Source: Caldifarciminota bacterium (GTDB lineage: Bacteria; Hydrothermota; 32-111; QNBC01). Taken from it: a stretch of 6,018 nucleotides of DNA. The stretch lies in NCBI GenBank assembly GCA_015486655.1, contig WFRF01000168.1, positions 1-6,018 of the forward strand. The letters are read 5' to 3'. Numbering within the stretch: position 1 is the stretch's first letter; every line of letters begins with the position of its first letter. The translations under genes and the position numbers were made by a program. Positions 1-5,899 of this stretch are shown piece by piece. The notes under the pieces were generated by a model. That model had not been told where the DNA came from. It worked only from the letters and a program-made list of their open reading frames with translations, and did no database searches.

Positions 1-252
1 ACCTTTGCTGTTTACAATGGACCTCACATCTTTAATGTCCGACAAAGGAAAACCGTCTGTCAAATTTACATGTAATCCGTATGAAGCGTTTGGATGTTTG
101 TTATAAAATTCTCTGAATTTTTCCGGAGAATAATTAAAATTAACTATAACCGAAACGGATGTTACTATACCTCTGTCAACAAGTTCTCCTATACCCTCAT
201 TTATTTTATCATTCAGGAAAAGATCATCTGCGTTAATTATAACTCTTTTCAT
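1..252 (-). CDS. YdjC/ChbG-family carbohydrate deacetylase, N-terminal 84 residues (runs off left edge)
   Basis: Translation from the ATG at 252-250 gives 84 residues with no stop before the window edge. It begins MKRVIINADD and has INEGI at 17-21, GIVTSVSVIVN at 28-38 and GLHVNLTDG at 59-67, which is the pattern of YdjC/ChbG/HpnK metal-dependent deacetylases that remove N-acetyl groups from sugars. Asp9 or Asp10 and His61 match the family's metal-binding positions. The rest of the protein, normally about 250-290 residues including a second metal His, is outside the window. The usual NADDFG reads NADDLF here. The start overlaps the stop of the upstream membrane protein gene as ATGA, with a weak GGGG a few bases before the ATG, so it is translationally coupled to it. 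Substrate cannot be told; the membrane-protein neighbour suggests an envelope lipid or glycan. Confidence 0.85.
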   Translation of the reverse strand, partial: MKRVIINADDLFLNDKINEGIGELVDRGIVTSVSVIVNFNYSPEKFREFYNKHPNASYGLHVNLTDGFPLSDIKDVRSIVNSKG

Positions 253-1199
253 TTTTTCCCCGTTTTTTCGAATGGGAATAAAACCCCGCCCACAAGGCTT
301 GTAACCGCGGTAATTGTAAGATATGAAAGAGAAAAGAGCAATGCTATTTCTTTTGAGATGCCTATCCTGCCGAAAAAATACACGTATGCTCCTTCTCTGA
401 CCCCCAATGCATTTATGGATATGGGAATCATACTTAAAACGCTTATAATCGGTATGTAAACAAAAAAGAATATATAGTTCATTTGAATATTATACATTTT
501 TGCAATGGTAATGTTCATGACGATTATCGTTGTTTGCATAAGGAGCGAGACACAAAAAGCGACAAACATCCTCTTTTTATGTCCTGAAAATTCATGAAAC
601 AATTTATAAAAATCGACTATTTCATTTCCTATGTTTTTATATTTTATTTTAAGAACCAACGGTTTGAACTTAATAAGAAACCTCTTATTGAAAGCCATGA
701 AAAATAACAGTATCATTACCAAAAGAAGCAGTGAAGCATATATAACAAGTTTCCCGCCCATCTTCATATAACCTACAATCAGGGCACCTATAAAAGCATA
801 GAAAAACAAACCTGTTATTCCTATAATCCGTTCAACAAGGACTGTCGAAGCAACCTCTTTAAGGCCGTGCTCCTTCATATAAACGGTTCTCACCGTATCA
901 AGTCCGATGGACGAAGGAAGAAAATTGTTAAAAAAGAACCCTATTATATACACCCTGTACAGCTTCCATATGCCTGCATTCACATTGTGAGTTTGCAAGA
1001 GTATTTTCCATCTTAATGCATTGAAATATATCAAAACAAAAGACAAAACAAATGCGGAAACAAGCCAACCGTACTTAATTGTTTTTAAATGTTGTACAAT
1101 AGGTTCAAAATCGATACGCCTCAGTATGAGGTACATAAGAACAATAGCAATTATAACTCTTAAAATATTGAGAGATATGTTTTTAACCCTATCTGCCAT
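249..1199 (-). CDS. Flippase-like integral membrane protein (UPF0104 / lysylphosphatidylglycerol synthase TM family)
   Basis: The 316-residue protein is strongly hydrophobic, with likely membrane segments near 9-27, 44-63, 80-100, 124-145, 151-170, 211-235, 241-263 and 283-307. Two family signatures are visible: GFFFNNFLPSSIGLD followed by TVR at 87-104, and PISINALGVREG at 259-270. These mark the flippase-like family that includes AglD, HpnL and the membrane half of MprF; there is no soluble synthase domain, so aminoacyl transfer to lipid is not implied. Known or proposed roles in the family are lipid or lipid-linked sugar transport, and the substrate here is unknown. The frame could open at a TTG at 1214, but I choose the ATG at 1199, which has GAGAG 8 nt upstream and overlaps the phosphoesterase stop by 11 nt. 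The GGD usual in the first motif is GLD here. Confidence 0.85.
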   Translation of the reverse strand: MADRVKNISLNILRVIIAIVLMYLILRRIDFEPIVQHLKTIKYGWLVSAFVLSFVLIYFNALRWKILLQTHNVNAGIWKLYRVYIIGFFFNNFLPSSIGLDTVRTVYMKEHGLKEVASTVLVERIIGITGLFFYAFIGALIVGYMKMGGKLVIYASLLLLVMILLFFMAFNKRFLIKFKPLVLKIKYKNIGNEIVDFYKLFHEFSGHKKRMFVAFCVSLLMQTTIIVMNITIAKMYNIQMNYIFFFVYIPIISVLSMIPISINALGVREGAYVYFFGRIGISKEIALLFSLSYLTITAVTSLVGGVLFPFEKTGKK

Positions 1200-1905
1200 A
1201 CTCCAGTCTCTCAATAAGAAATTCGGGTAATCCCAATTCTCTCATCATTCTTTGAGTTTCCTTAAAATCGTATTTAATACGCTTAATTTCAATTGAAGCC
1301 TTATCGGTATCAAAAACGGCATAAGATAACCTGTTATCCCCGTCCCTGGGCTGCCCTACACTGCCAACATTAACCAAATATTTAGCGCCGGGCTTCATTT
1401 CCATTTTCCCGCCAAGCATTCGCATATCATCATCTTTCAGCTCCGCTATGAACGGGACATGCGAATGCCCTATAAAAGTTACTTTATGCTTCTGCTCTTT
1501 CAATATATAATACATTTGAGCCTTGCTCATGATATAACCCCATGATTCAGGCGCATACGGGCTTGCATGGACAAACAAAATATCATCAATCTTGTCTGTT
1601 AACGGTAGTTTACAAATATAATCATACTGAAGTTCGGGGATTATTTTTTTTGAAATGTATATAGCTTCTCTGGCGTACTCATTGAATTTGTTAAGGTCGG
1701 AATCATTACAGAGGGCACTGTCGTGATTTCCTTTTATGGAAATGTCTGTATTTTTTTTCACCCAGTCGATACATTCAACGGGATTCGGCCCGTATCCTAT
1801 GATATCTCCGAGAGAAGCGATTTTATCACAGGTCCCCAAATTATTCACTGCAGTTTTCAGTGCCGGTAAGTTTGCGTGAATATCCGAAACAATTGTTATA
1901 ATCAT
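1189..1905 (-). CDS. Calcineurin-like metallophosphoesterase (YfcE/MJ0936-like family)
   Basis: The 238-residue protein shows the complete metallophosphatase signature in order: SDIHAN (Asp8, His10) at 7-12, GDIIGYGPNP (Asp34) at 33-42, GNHD (Asn60, His61) at 59-62, HASP (His113) at 113-116, GHSH (His147, His149) at 146-149, and NVGSVGQPRDGD at 179-190. These residues bind the two-metal centre and the phosphate, so an active cytosolic phosphodiesterase or phosphomonoesterase is expected. No signal peptide is present. Length is close to that of the stand-alone family. The ATG at 1905 lies 2 nt after the nusB stop and has no good Shine-Dalgarno sequence, which suggests coupled translation. The substrate cannot be read from sequence; the family is broad (nucleotides, cyclic nucleotides, phosphosugars). 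Its place in a riboflavin operon makes a flavin-pathway phosphate ester a speculative option. Confidence 0.92.
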   Translation of the reverse strand: MIITIVSDIHANLPALKTAVNNLGTCDKIASLGDIIGYGPNPVECIDWVKKNTDISIKGNHDSALCNDSDLNKFNEYAREAIYISKKIIPELQYDYICKLPLTDKIDDILFVHASPYAPESWGYIMSKAQMYYILKEQKHKVTFIGHSHVPFIAELKDDDMRMLGGKMEMKPGAKYLVNVGSVGQPRDGDNRLSYAVFDTDKASIEIKRIKYDFKETQRMMRELGLPEFLIERLEYGR

Positions 1906-1907
1906 AG

Positions 1908-2315
1908 CTACGTGTTATAGTCACCTTTAGCTATTTTGTCAAGTATGCCGTTGACAAATCTGCCCGCATCGTCGCTTGAGAACTTCTTGGCAATTTCTAT
2001 ATATTCATTCATTGTGACCTTGGGAGGTATATCCGGGAAATATACGATTTCAGCCACTCCAAGTCTCAAAATATTCTTATCTATAAAAGTCATCCGATCC
2101 ATTCTCCAATTTATTGCAACCTTGGCGATAAGCTCATCGATATTTTCAATGTTGTTAATCGTTTTCATAATAATTTTTTGCATAAATTCATACAGTTCCG
2201 AACCCAATTCCCTGTTTTTTATATCGATTAATATTTCCTCTATGGGGTCCCCCATCAGGTCATATCTGTATAACGCTTCCAGTGCCAATTCTCTGGCTTT
2301 TCTTCTGGATCCCAT
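1908..2315 (-). CDS. nusB: Transcription antitermination factor NusB
   Basis: The 135-residue protein matches NusB over its whole length: an N-terminal arginine-rich helix SRRKARELALEALY at 3-16, the central NWRMDRMTFIDKNILRLGVAEI region at about 69-90, and PPKVTMNEYIEIAKKFSS at 97-114 running into DDAGRFVNGILDKIAK at 115-130. NusB forms a dimer with NusE (ribosomal protein S10), binds boxA in ribosomal RNA leaders and supports processive rRNA transcription. The arginine-rich helix is the expected RNA-binding part. The start is 2 nt after the ribH stop (TAA) and is preceded only by an A-rich stretch, with no Shine-Dalgarno sequence, so it probably depends on ribosomes finishing ribH. Linkage of nusB to ribH is widespread in bacteria and usual, for example in E. 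coli. Confidence 0.96.
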   Translation of the reverse strand: MGSRRKARELALEALYRYDLMGDPIEEILIDIKNRELGSELYEFMQKIIMKTINNIENIDELIAKVAINWRMDRMTFIDKNILRLGVAEIVYFPDIPPKVTMNEYIEIAKKFSSDDAGRFVNGILDKIAKGDYNT

Positions 2316-2317
2316 TT

Positions 2318-2785
2318 TTATTTTTTGTTAATTTTTTTTATAAGATCTGCCATTTCTATAGCTGTCATTGCAGCGTCAAAGCCTCTGTTCCCCATTTTTG
2401 TCCCGGCTCTGTCAATGGCTTGCTCAACAGTGTCTGCAGTAATAATACCGTAAGTTACGGGTATTTTAGAATCTCCTGCTACACGCGCTATCCCTTTGGT
2501 TACTTCCGCCGATACGTAATCAAAATGAGGCGTTTCCCCTCTTATTACCGCTCCGAGGCAAATAACCGCATCATATTTGCCGCTTTTTGCCGTTATACCT
2601 GCAACCTGTGGTATCTCGAAAGAACCCGGCACTCGTATAATCGATACGTTATCCTCGCTCCCGTTATGCCTGACAATACAATCAATAGCCCCGTTGACCA
2701 ATTTTTCAGTAATAAAATCATTAAATCTTGATGTAATTAAGGCGAATTTTAAACCTTTTGCATTCAACTTACCTTCTATGTTCAT
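2318..2785 (-). CDS. ribH: 6,7-dimethyl-8-ribityllumazine synthase (RibH)
   Basis: RibH condenses 5-amino-6-ribitylamino-uracil with 3,4-dihydroxy-2-butanone 4-phosphate to give lumazine, the penultimate step of riboflavin synthesis. The 155-residue protein has all the key motifs: SRFN at 19-22 (aromatic Phe21 stacks on the pyrimidine), PGSFEIP at 53-59, GAVIRGETPHFDYV at 78-91 with the catalytic His87, and TADTVEQAIDRAG at 116-128 with the phosphate-contacting Arg126, ending in KMGNRGFDAA at 130-139. Length is typical of the subunits that build 60-mer icosahedral capsids, though pentamers cannot be excluded. It starts 8 nt after ribBA ends and has the strongest ribosome binding site in the operon, AGGAGG. 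Confidence 0.98.
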   Translation of the reverse strand: MNIEGKLNAKGLKFALITSRFNDFITEKLVNGAIDCIVRHNGSEDNVSIIRVPGSFEIPQVAGITAKSGKYDAVICLGAVIRGETPHFDYVSAEVTKGIARVAGDSKIPVTYGIITADTVEQAIDRAGTKMGNRGFDAAMTAIEMADLIKKINKK

Positions 2786-2796
2786 ATTTCCTCCTA
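2786..2796 (-). promoter_or_regulatory. Strong ribosome binding site of ribH, fused to the ribBA stop codon
   Basis: The minus strand reads TTTAGGAGGAAATATG. AGGAGG occupies 2795-2790, four bases before the ribH ATG, and the ribBA stop TAG (2796-2794) supplies its first bases. Ribosomes terminating on ribBA therefore stop on the ribH initiation site. Confidence 0.85.
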
Positions 2797-3999
2797 AACT
2801 TTTTTCAGATAATGGCCTAATTTATCCTTTTTCGTTTTTAAGTATTTATAATTAATTTCGTTCGGACATATTTCAATTGGGACTCTTTCTGTTATTTTCA
2901 AACCGTATCCTTCCAGTCCCACTATCTTTTTCGGGTTATTGGTGAGCAATCTCATGGAGGAGATTCCCAAATCTACCAAAATTTGCGCGCCTATACCGTA
3001 ATCACGCATATCCGGGGGAAATCCGAGCTTTTCATTGGCTTCCACAGTGTCAAATCCCTCATCCTGCAAGTGATACGCTTTTATCTTATTGGTAAGACCT
3101 ATTCCCCTTCCCTCCTGGCGCATATATACAAGAACACCCAATCCCTCTCTTTCAATCATCTCCATTGAAGAGTGCAATTGATCGCCGCAATCACATTTTA
3201 AACTCCCCAAAATATCACCTGTCAAACATTCCGAATGAACCCTCACGAGAACATTCTCTTTTCCTCTGACATCCCCTTTTACAAGTGCCACATGTTCCTT
3301 GTTGTCTATGGAGTTCGAGTAAACTATAATGTGAAAATTCCCGTATTTAGTCGGTAATTCCGCTTCGGCTTCTCTTTTAACGAGCTTAGCGCTTTTAAGC
3401 CTGTACTCTATGAGGGATTGAATTGTAATTATTTTCAGATTGAATTTTTCGGCTATTTTTACAAGTTTGGGCAATCTTGCCATATTACCGTCTTCATCCA
3501 TTATTTCACAAATAACACCGGCAGGTTTCATCCCTGCGAGGCTTACGAGATCCACAATAGCCTCAGTATGTCCCGCTCTTCTGAGTACTCCCCCCTTTTC
3601 AGCCATAAGGGGAAAAACATGACCCGGTTGAGCAAGATCTTTAGGTTTTGTTTTCTCGTCAATTGCTACCTTTATCGTATGCGCCCTGTCAAAAGCCGAT
3701 ATCCCCGTTGTAGTTCCTTTCTTTGCATCAATACTCACAGTGAAAGCCGTTCCAAGTTTAGATGTGTTGTTTTCAACCATCAAACGTAAACCGAGTTCTT
3801 TCAATCTATCCTCTGTCATTGACAAGCATATAAGCCCCCTGCCTTCCTTTGTTAAAAAGTTAATTTTCTCCGGAGTAACGAGCTCTGCAGCCATCGCAAA
3901 ATCCCCCTCATTTTCACGATTTTCATCATCGACAATTATAACAAACTCTCCCTTTTTTATCGCTTCAATGCCTTCTTCTACCGTATTAAGTTTATACAT
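2794..3999 (-). CDS. ribBA: Bifunctional 3,4-dihydroxy-2-butanone 4-phosphate synthase / GTP cyclohydrolase II (RibBA)
   Basis: This 401-residue protein starts both branches of riboflavin synthesis. Residues 1 to about 200 are the RibB domain, which converts ribulose 5-phosphate to the four-carbon unit: DDENRENEGD at 24-33 (acidic metal-binding loop), TKEGRGLIC at 50-58, TGISAFDRAHT at 98-108 and RAGHTEA at 141-147 are all intact. Residues about 205-401 are the RibA domain, which opens GTP: the zinc cysteines C258, C269 and C271 lie in the stretch from VRVHSECLTGD to CDCGDQL, followed by RQEGRGIGL at 294-302, DMRDYGIGAQIL at 330-341 and LLTNNPKK at 351-358. Both domains look catalytic. Two adjacent starts exist, GTG at 4002 (overlapping the ribE stop) and ATG at 3999. 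I prefer the ATG because AAGAGG sits 5 nt before it. Confidence 0.97.
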   Translation of the reverse strand: MYKLNTVEEGIEAIKKGEFVIIVDDENRENEGDFAMAAELVTPEKINFLTKEGRGLICLSMTEDRLKELGLRLMVENNTSKLGTAFTVSIDAKKGTTTGISAFDRAHTIKVAIDEKTKPKDLAQPGHVFPLMAEKGGVLRRAGHTEAIVDLVSLAGMKPAGVICEIMDEDGNMARLPKLVKIAEKFNLKIITIQSLIEYRLKSAKLVKREAEAELPTKYGNFHIIVYSNSIDNKEHVALVKGDVRGKENVLVRVHSECLTGDILGSLKCDCGDQLHSSMEMIEREGLGVLVYMRQEGRGIGLTNKIKAYHLQDEGFDTVEANEKLGFPPDMRDYGIGAQILVDLGISSMRLLTNNPKKIVGLEGYGLKITERVPIEICPNEINYKYLKTKKDKLGHYLKKV

Positions 4000-4001
4000 C
4001 A

Positions 4002-4598
4002 CTACCTCTTTATAAAATTTTCAATATACTTGCCTATAATATCCAGTTCCACATTTACCATATCACCGGGATTTAATCGGTTTAAATTGGTTCTCTTTTG
4101 TGTTTCGGGAATTAAAGAAACTGAAAAAGATGACAAATCGATATCTTTAACTGTGAGACTTACACCGTTAATGGCTATGGAACCTTTTTTCACTACATAT
4201 TTTTTATATTGCGAAGGTAAATTAAATTTTACTATTTTTGCATAACCCTCTGTTCTAATCGAATCGACTTTTGATGTAAAATCGATATGACCGTAAACAA
4301 GATGTCCGTCCAGCTTATCTCCCACTTTGAGCGATTTTTCAAGATTTACGCTTCTGTTTTTCAGTTTTGTCCCCTGTTTCAATATCGTTCTGTCCAATGT
4401 CTCTTTCATTGCAAAGACCATAAATCCGTTGTTTTCCGTTTTTGTAACGGTAAGACAGGCTCCGTCCACTGCAATACTGTCACCCGTATTTATTCCATCT
4501 AAAAAGCTCTTATCTACGGTAATATTCATATACATGCCATTGCCTTCAATTCTAACTGATTTGATAACCCCGATACCGTTAATTAATCCTGTGAACAT
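4002..4598 (-). CDS. ribE: Riboflavin synthase alpha subunit (RibE)
   Basis: RibE dismutates two molecules of 6,7-dimethyl-8-ribityllumazine to riboflavin and the pyrimidine reused by RibH. The 198-residue protein shows the internal duplication into two lumazine-binding barrels: the first has MFTGLI at 1-6, GACLTV at 46-51, ETLDRT at 66-71 and VNLEK at 84-88; the second has DGHLVYGHID at 97-106, GSIAINGVSLTV at 139-150 and IPETQKRTNL at 163-172. The intact MFTGLI start, needed at the trimer active site, fixes the start codon. That ATG lies inside the end of ribD (16-nt overlap) with AGGGA about 6 nt upstream. The symbol ribE follows B. subtilis use; the same enzyme is called ribC in some E. 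coli literature. Confidence 0.97.
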   Translation of the reverse strand: MFTGLINGIGVIKSVRIEGNGMYMNITVDKSFLDGINTGDSIAVDGACLTVTKTENNGFMVFAMKETLDRTILKQGTKLKNRSVNLEKSLKVGDKLDGHLVYGHIDFTSKVDSIRTEGYAKIVKFNLPSQYKKYVVKKGSIAINGVSLTVKDIDLSSFSVSLIPETQKRTNLNRLNPGDMVNVELDIIGKYIENFIKR

Positions 4599-5665
4599 AC
4601 GGTTCCCTGAATATAAAAATCGTTATCAAATTTATCTGTTTCTTCTATATTTATTTCCAAAGGATTATTCACATAGCGCGGCGTTATCTTCCCAAAGGCT
4701 GGTATTCCTTTTCCGAATATTTTTGGGGCATAGAAAAGTGACAGTCTGTCGGCATATTTATAATCTATAAACTGAGAAAATACGGAAGCTCCTCCCTCGA
4801 CCAAAACACTCATTATTTTCATTTGATAGAGATTTTTTACTATAAAATCGACGGGGACTTCATCCCTCTTTTCATTTACGATTACTTTTGCATTCAGATT
4901 TTCAATTTTTTCTATCTTTTCCCTGTCCGCATCTTTGCCACAAAAAATTATTGTGCTTCCCGTTGTTTTGAAAATATTCGAATCCAAAGGTATGTTCAAT
5001 TTTTTTGAAACCACTATTTTGTAAAAGGGGCGTTTTTTTTCATAATTTCTCACATCAAGGTGCGGATTATCGTGGCGTACCGTTTGAGCTCCCACAAGAA
5101 CCGCATCATTTATAAACCTGAGATACATGGAATATTCCCTGGATTTCTCATTTGTAATCCATTTGCTGTCTCCCCTCAAGTCCGCCAATTTGCTGTCAAG
5201 AGTCATTGCCGCTTTTAATGTGAAAAACGGCCTTTTTTCCTTTATAAAATGATTATAAAAAACATTTAATTTTTTTGCTTCATCTTCCAATACCCCCACT
5301 TCAACATCAATACCTGCACTTTTGAGCTTTTTTATGCCCCTACCGTTTACTTTCGGATTAGGATCTACCTGCCCGATAACCACTCTCTTGAATTTCTCTT
5401 TAATAATCCTATCGGTACATGGCGGGGTGTTTCCGTGAACGGTGCACGGTTCTAGGTTTACATATATTGTCGCACCCTCTACTTTCCCGTTTGCATCGTT
5501 TATGGCATTTATTTCCGCATGATTTTTCCCATATTCTTCGTGATATCCTTTGCCTATTATTGTACCGTCTTTAACGATAATCGCGCCTACAAGAGGATTA
5601 GGCGATACCTGCCCTTCCCCCTTCTTTGCCAGTTCCAGAGCCATCTTCATATAATGTTTATCCAT
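4583..5665 (-). CDS. ribD: Bifunctional diaminohydroxyphosphoribosylaminopyrimidine deaminase / 5-amino-6-(5-phosphoribosylamino)uracil reductase (RibD)
   Basis: RibD carries out the second and third steps of the GTP branch. Residues 1 to about 140 are the zinc deaminase: SPNPLVGA at 21-28, HAEINAI at 49-55 (His49 zinc ligand, Glu51 proton shuttle) and PCTVHGNTPPC at 73-83 (zinc ligands Cys74 and Cys83), then DPNPKVNGRGIKKL at 101-114. Residues about 146-360 are the NADPH-dependent reductase: TLKAAMTLDSKLA at 149-161, GDSKWITN at 165-172, DAVLVGAQTVRHDNPHLDVR at 187-206 and LVEGGASVFSQFI at 288-300. Length is normal and both halves look active. The start is fixed by a strong AAAGGAG 6 nt before the ATG. 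It is the first gene of the operon and lies directly behind the FMN riboswitch terminator. Confidence 0.97.
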   Translation of the reverse strand: MDKHYMKMALELAKKGEGQVSPNPLVGAIIVKDGTIIGKGYHEEYGKNHAEINAINDANGKVEGATIYVNLEPCTVHGNTPPCTDRIIKEKFKRVVIGQVDPNPKVNGRGIKKLKSAGIDVEVGVLEDEAKKLNVFYNHFIKEKRPFFTLKAAMTLDSKLADLRGDSKWITNEKSREYSMYLRFINDAVLVGAQTVRHDNPHLDVRNYEKKRPFYKIVVSKKLNIPLDSNIFKTTGSTIIFCGKDADREKIEKIENLNAKVIVNEKRDEVPVDFIVKNLYQMKIMSVLVEGGASVFSQFIDYKYADRLSLFYAPKIFGKGIPAFGKITPRYVNNPLEINIEETDKFDNDFYIQGTVCSQD

Positions 5666-5678
5666 AATACACTCCTTT
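5666..5678 (-). promoter_or_regulatory. Ribosome binding site of ribD
   Basis: The minus strand reads AAAGGAG at 5678-5672, then a 6-nt spacer to the ATG. It begins immediately after the terminator's T run, so it is transcribed only when the riboswitch allows read-through. Confidence 0.85.
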
Positions 5679-5701
5679 AAAAAAACCCCTCTTCAGGGGT
5701 T
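5679..5701 (-). terminator. Rho-independent terminator of the FMN riboswitch (expression platform)
   Basis: The minus strand reads AACCCC (5701-5696), loop TGAAGA, GGGGTT (5689-5684), overlapping a run of seven T (5685-5679). This is a 6-bp GC-rich hairpin with a U tract, placed between the FMN aptamer and the ribD ribosome binding site. It should stop transcription when FMN is bound. Confidence 0.92.
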
Positions 5702-5706
5702 ATTTA

Positions 5707-5814
5707 CTCTTCTCCCATCCAGACTTTAACTGTCGGTCCCGGAGTTTCACCGGATCGTGGCATCTGCCTTGCGGACTTTACCGCCGGTTTGGAATTCCAC
5801 CAAACCCTGAAGAG
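5707..5814 (-). ncRNA. FMN riboswitch aptamer (RFN element)
   Basis: The minus strand carries the RFN core in order. P1 is CTCTTC (5814-5809) pairing with GAAGAG (5712-5707). P2 is GGTTTGG (5806-5800) with CCAAACC (5792-5786) around loop TGGAATT. Then come the conserved GGCGG-TAAA-GTCCGC, a CCGG-TGAAACT-CCGG hairpin, and the highly conserved GACCGACAGT and AAAGTCTGGATGGGAGAAG segments. The element senses FMN in the nascent leader RNA and represses flavin genes when FMN is plentiful. It lies about 40 nt before ribD, and its P1 begins only one or two bases after the predicted transcription start, so the leader is about 150 nt long. Confidence 0.97.
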
Positions 5815-5821
5815 TTTACTT

Positions 5822-5849
5822 ATTATAATTGATATATGATAAAAGTCAA
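5822..5849 (-). promoter_or_regulatory. Sigma70-type promoter of the rib operon
   Basis: On the minus strand TTGACT (5849-5844) is followed by a 16-bp spacer and a perfect TATAAT (5827-5822). The predicted start is near 5816-5815, directly before the riboswitch P1 stem, which supports the assignment. Confidence 0.85.
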
Positions 5850-5857
5850 TACATAAT
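5829..5857 (+). promoter_or_regulatory. Possible divergent promoter overlapping the rib promoter
   Basis: On the plus strand TTGATA (5829-5834) is separated by 17 bp from CATAAT (5852-5857), each one base off the sigma70 consensus. It points toward the unidentified frame at 5900. Chance matches are common in such AT-rich DNA, so this is tentative. Confidence 0.4.
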
Positions 5858-5899
5858 AAGTAAGAAGTAGTAGATAGGTGTAAACATATTAACCACCTA

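Noticed and set aside
94..459. Plus-strand 121-codon frame
   Set aside because: It lies opposite the deacetylase and membrane protein genes, has no recognisable domain, and its frame is a mirror of real coding sequence.
1200..1214. Upstream TTG start for the membrane protein
   Set aside because: No Shine-Dalgarno sequence precedes it, while the ATG at 1199 has GAGAG 8 nt upstream.
2282..2731. Plus-strand 149-codon frame opposite ribH and nusB
   Set aside because: The peptide is rich in Cys, Tyr, Arg and Phe with no family pattern; ribH on the other strand is unmistakable.
4000..4002. GTG as the ribBA start
   Set aside because: It overlaps the ribE stop and leaves only 2 nt after the AGAGG site; the next codon, ATG at 3999, has better spacing. 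It adds only one residue either way.
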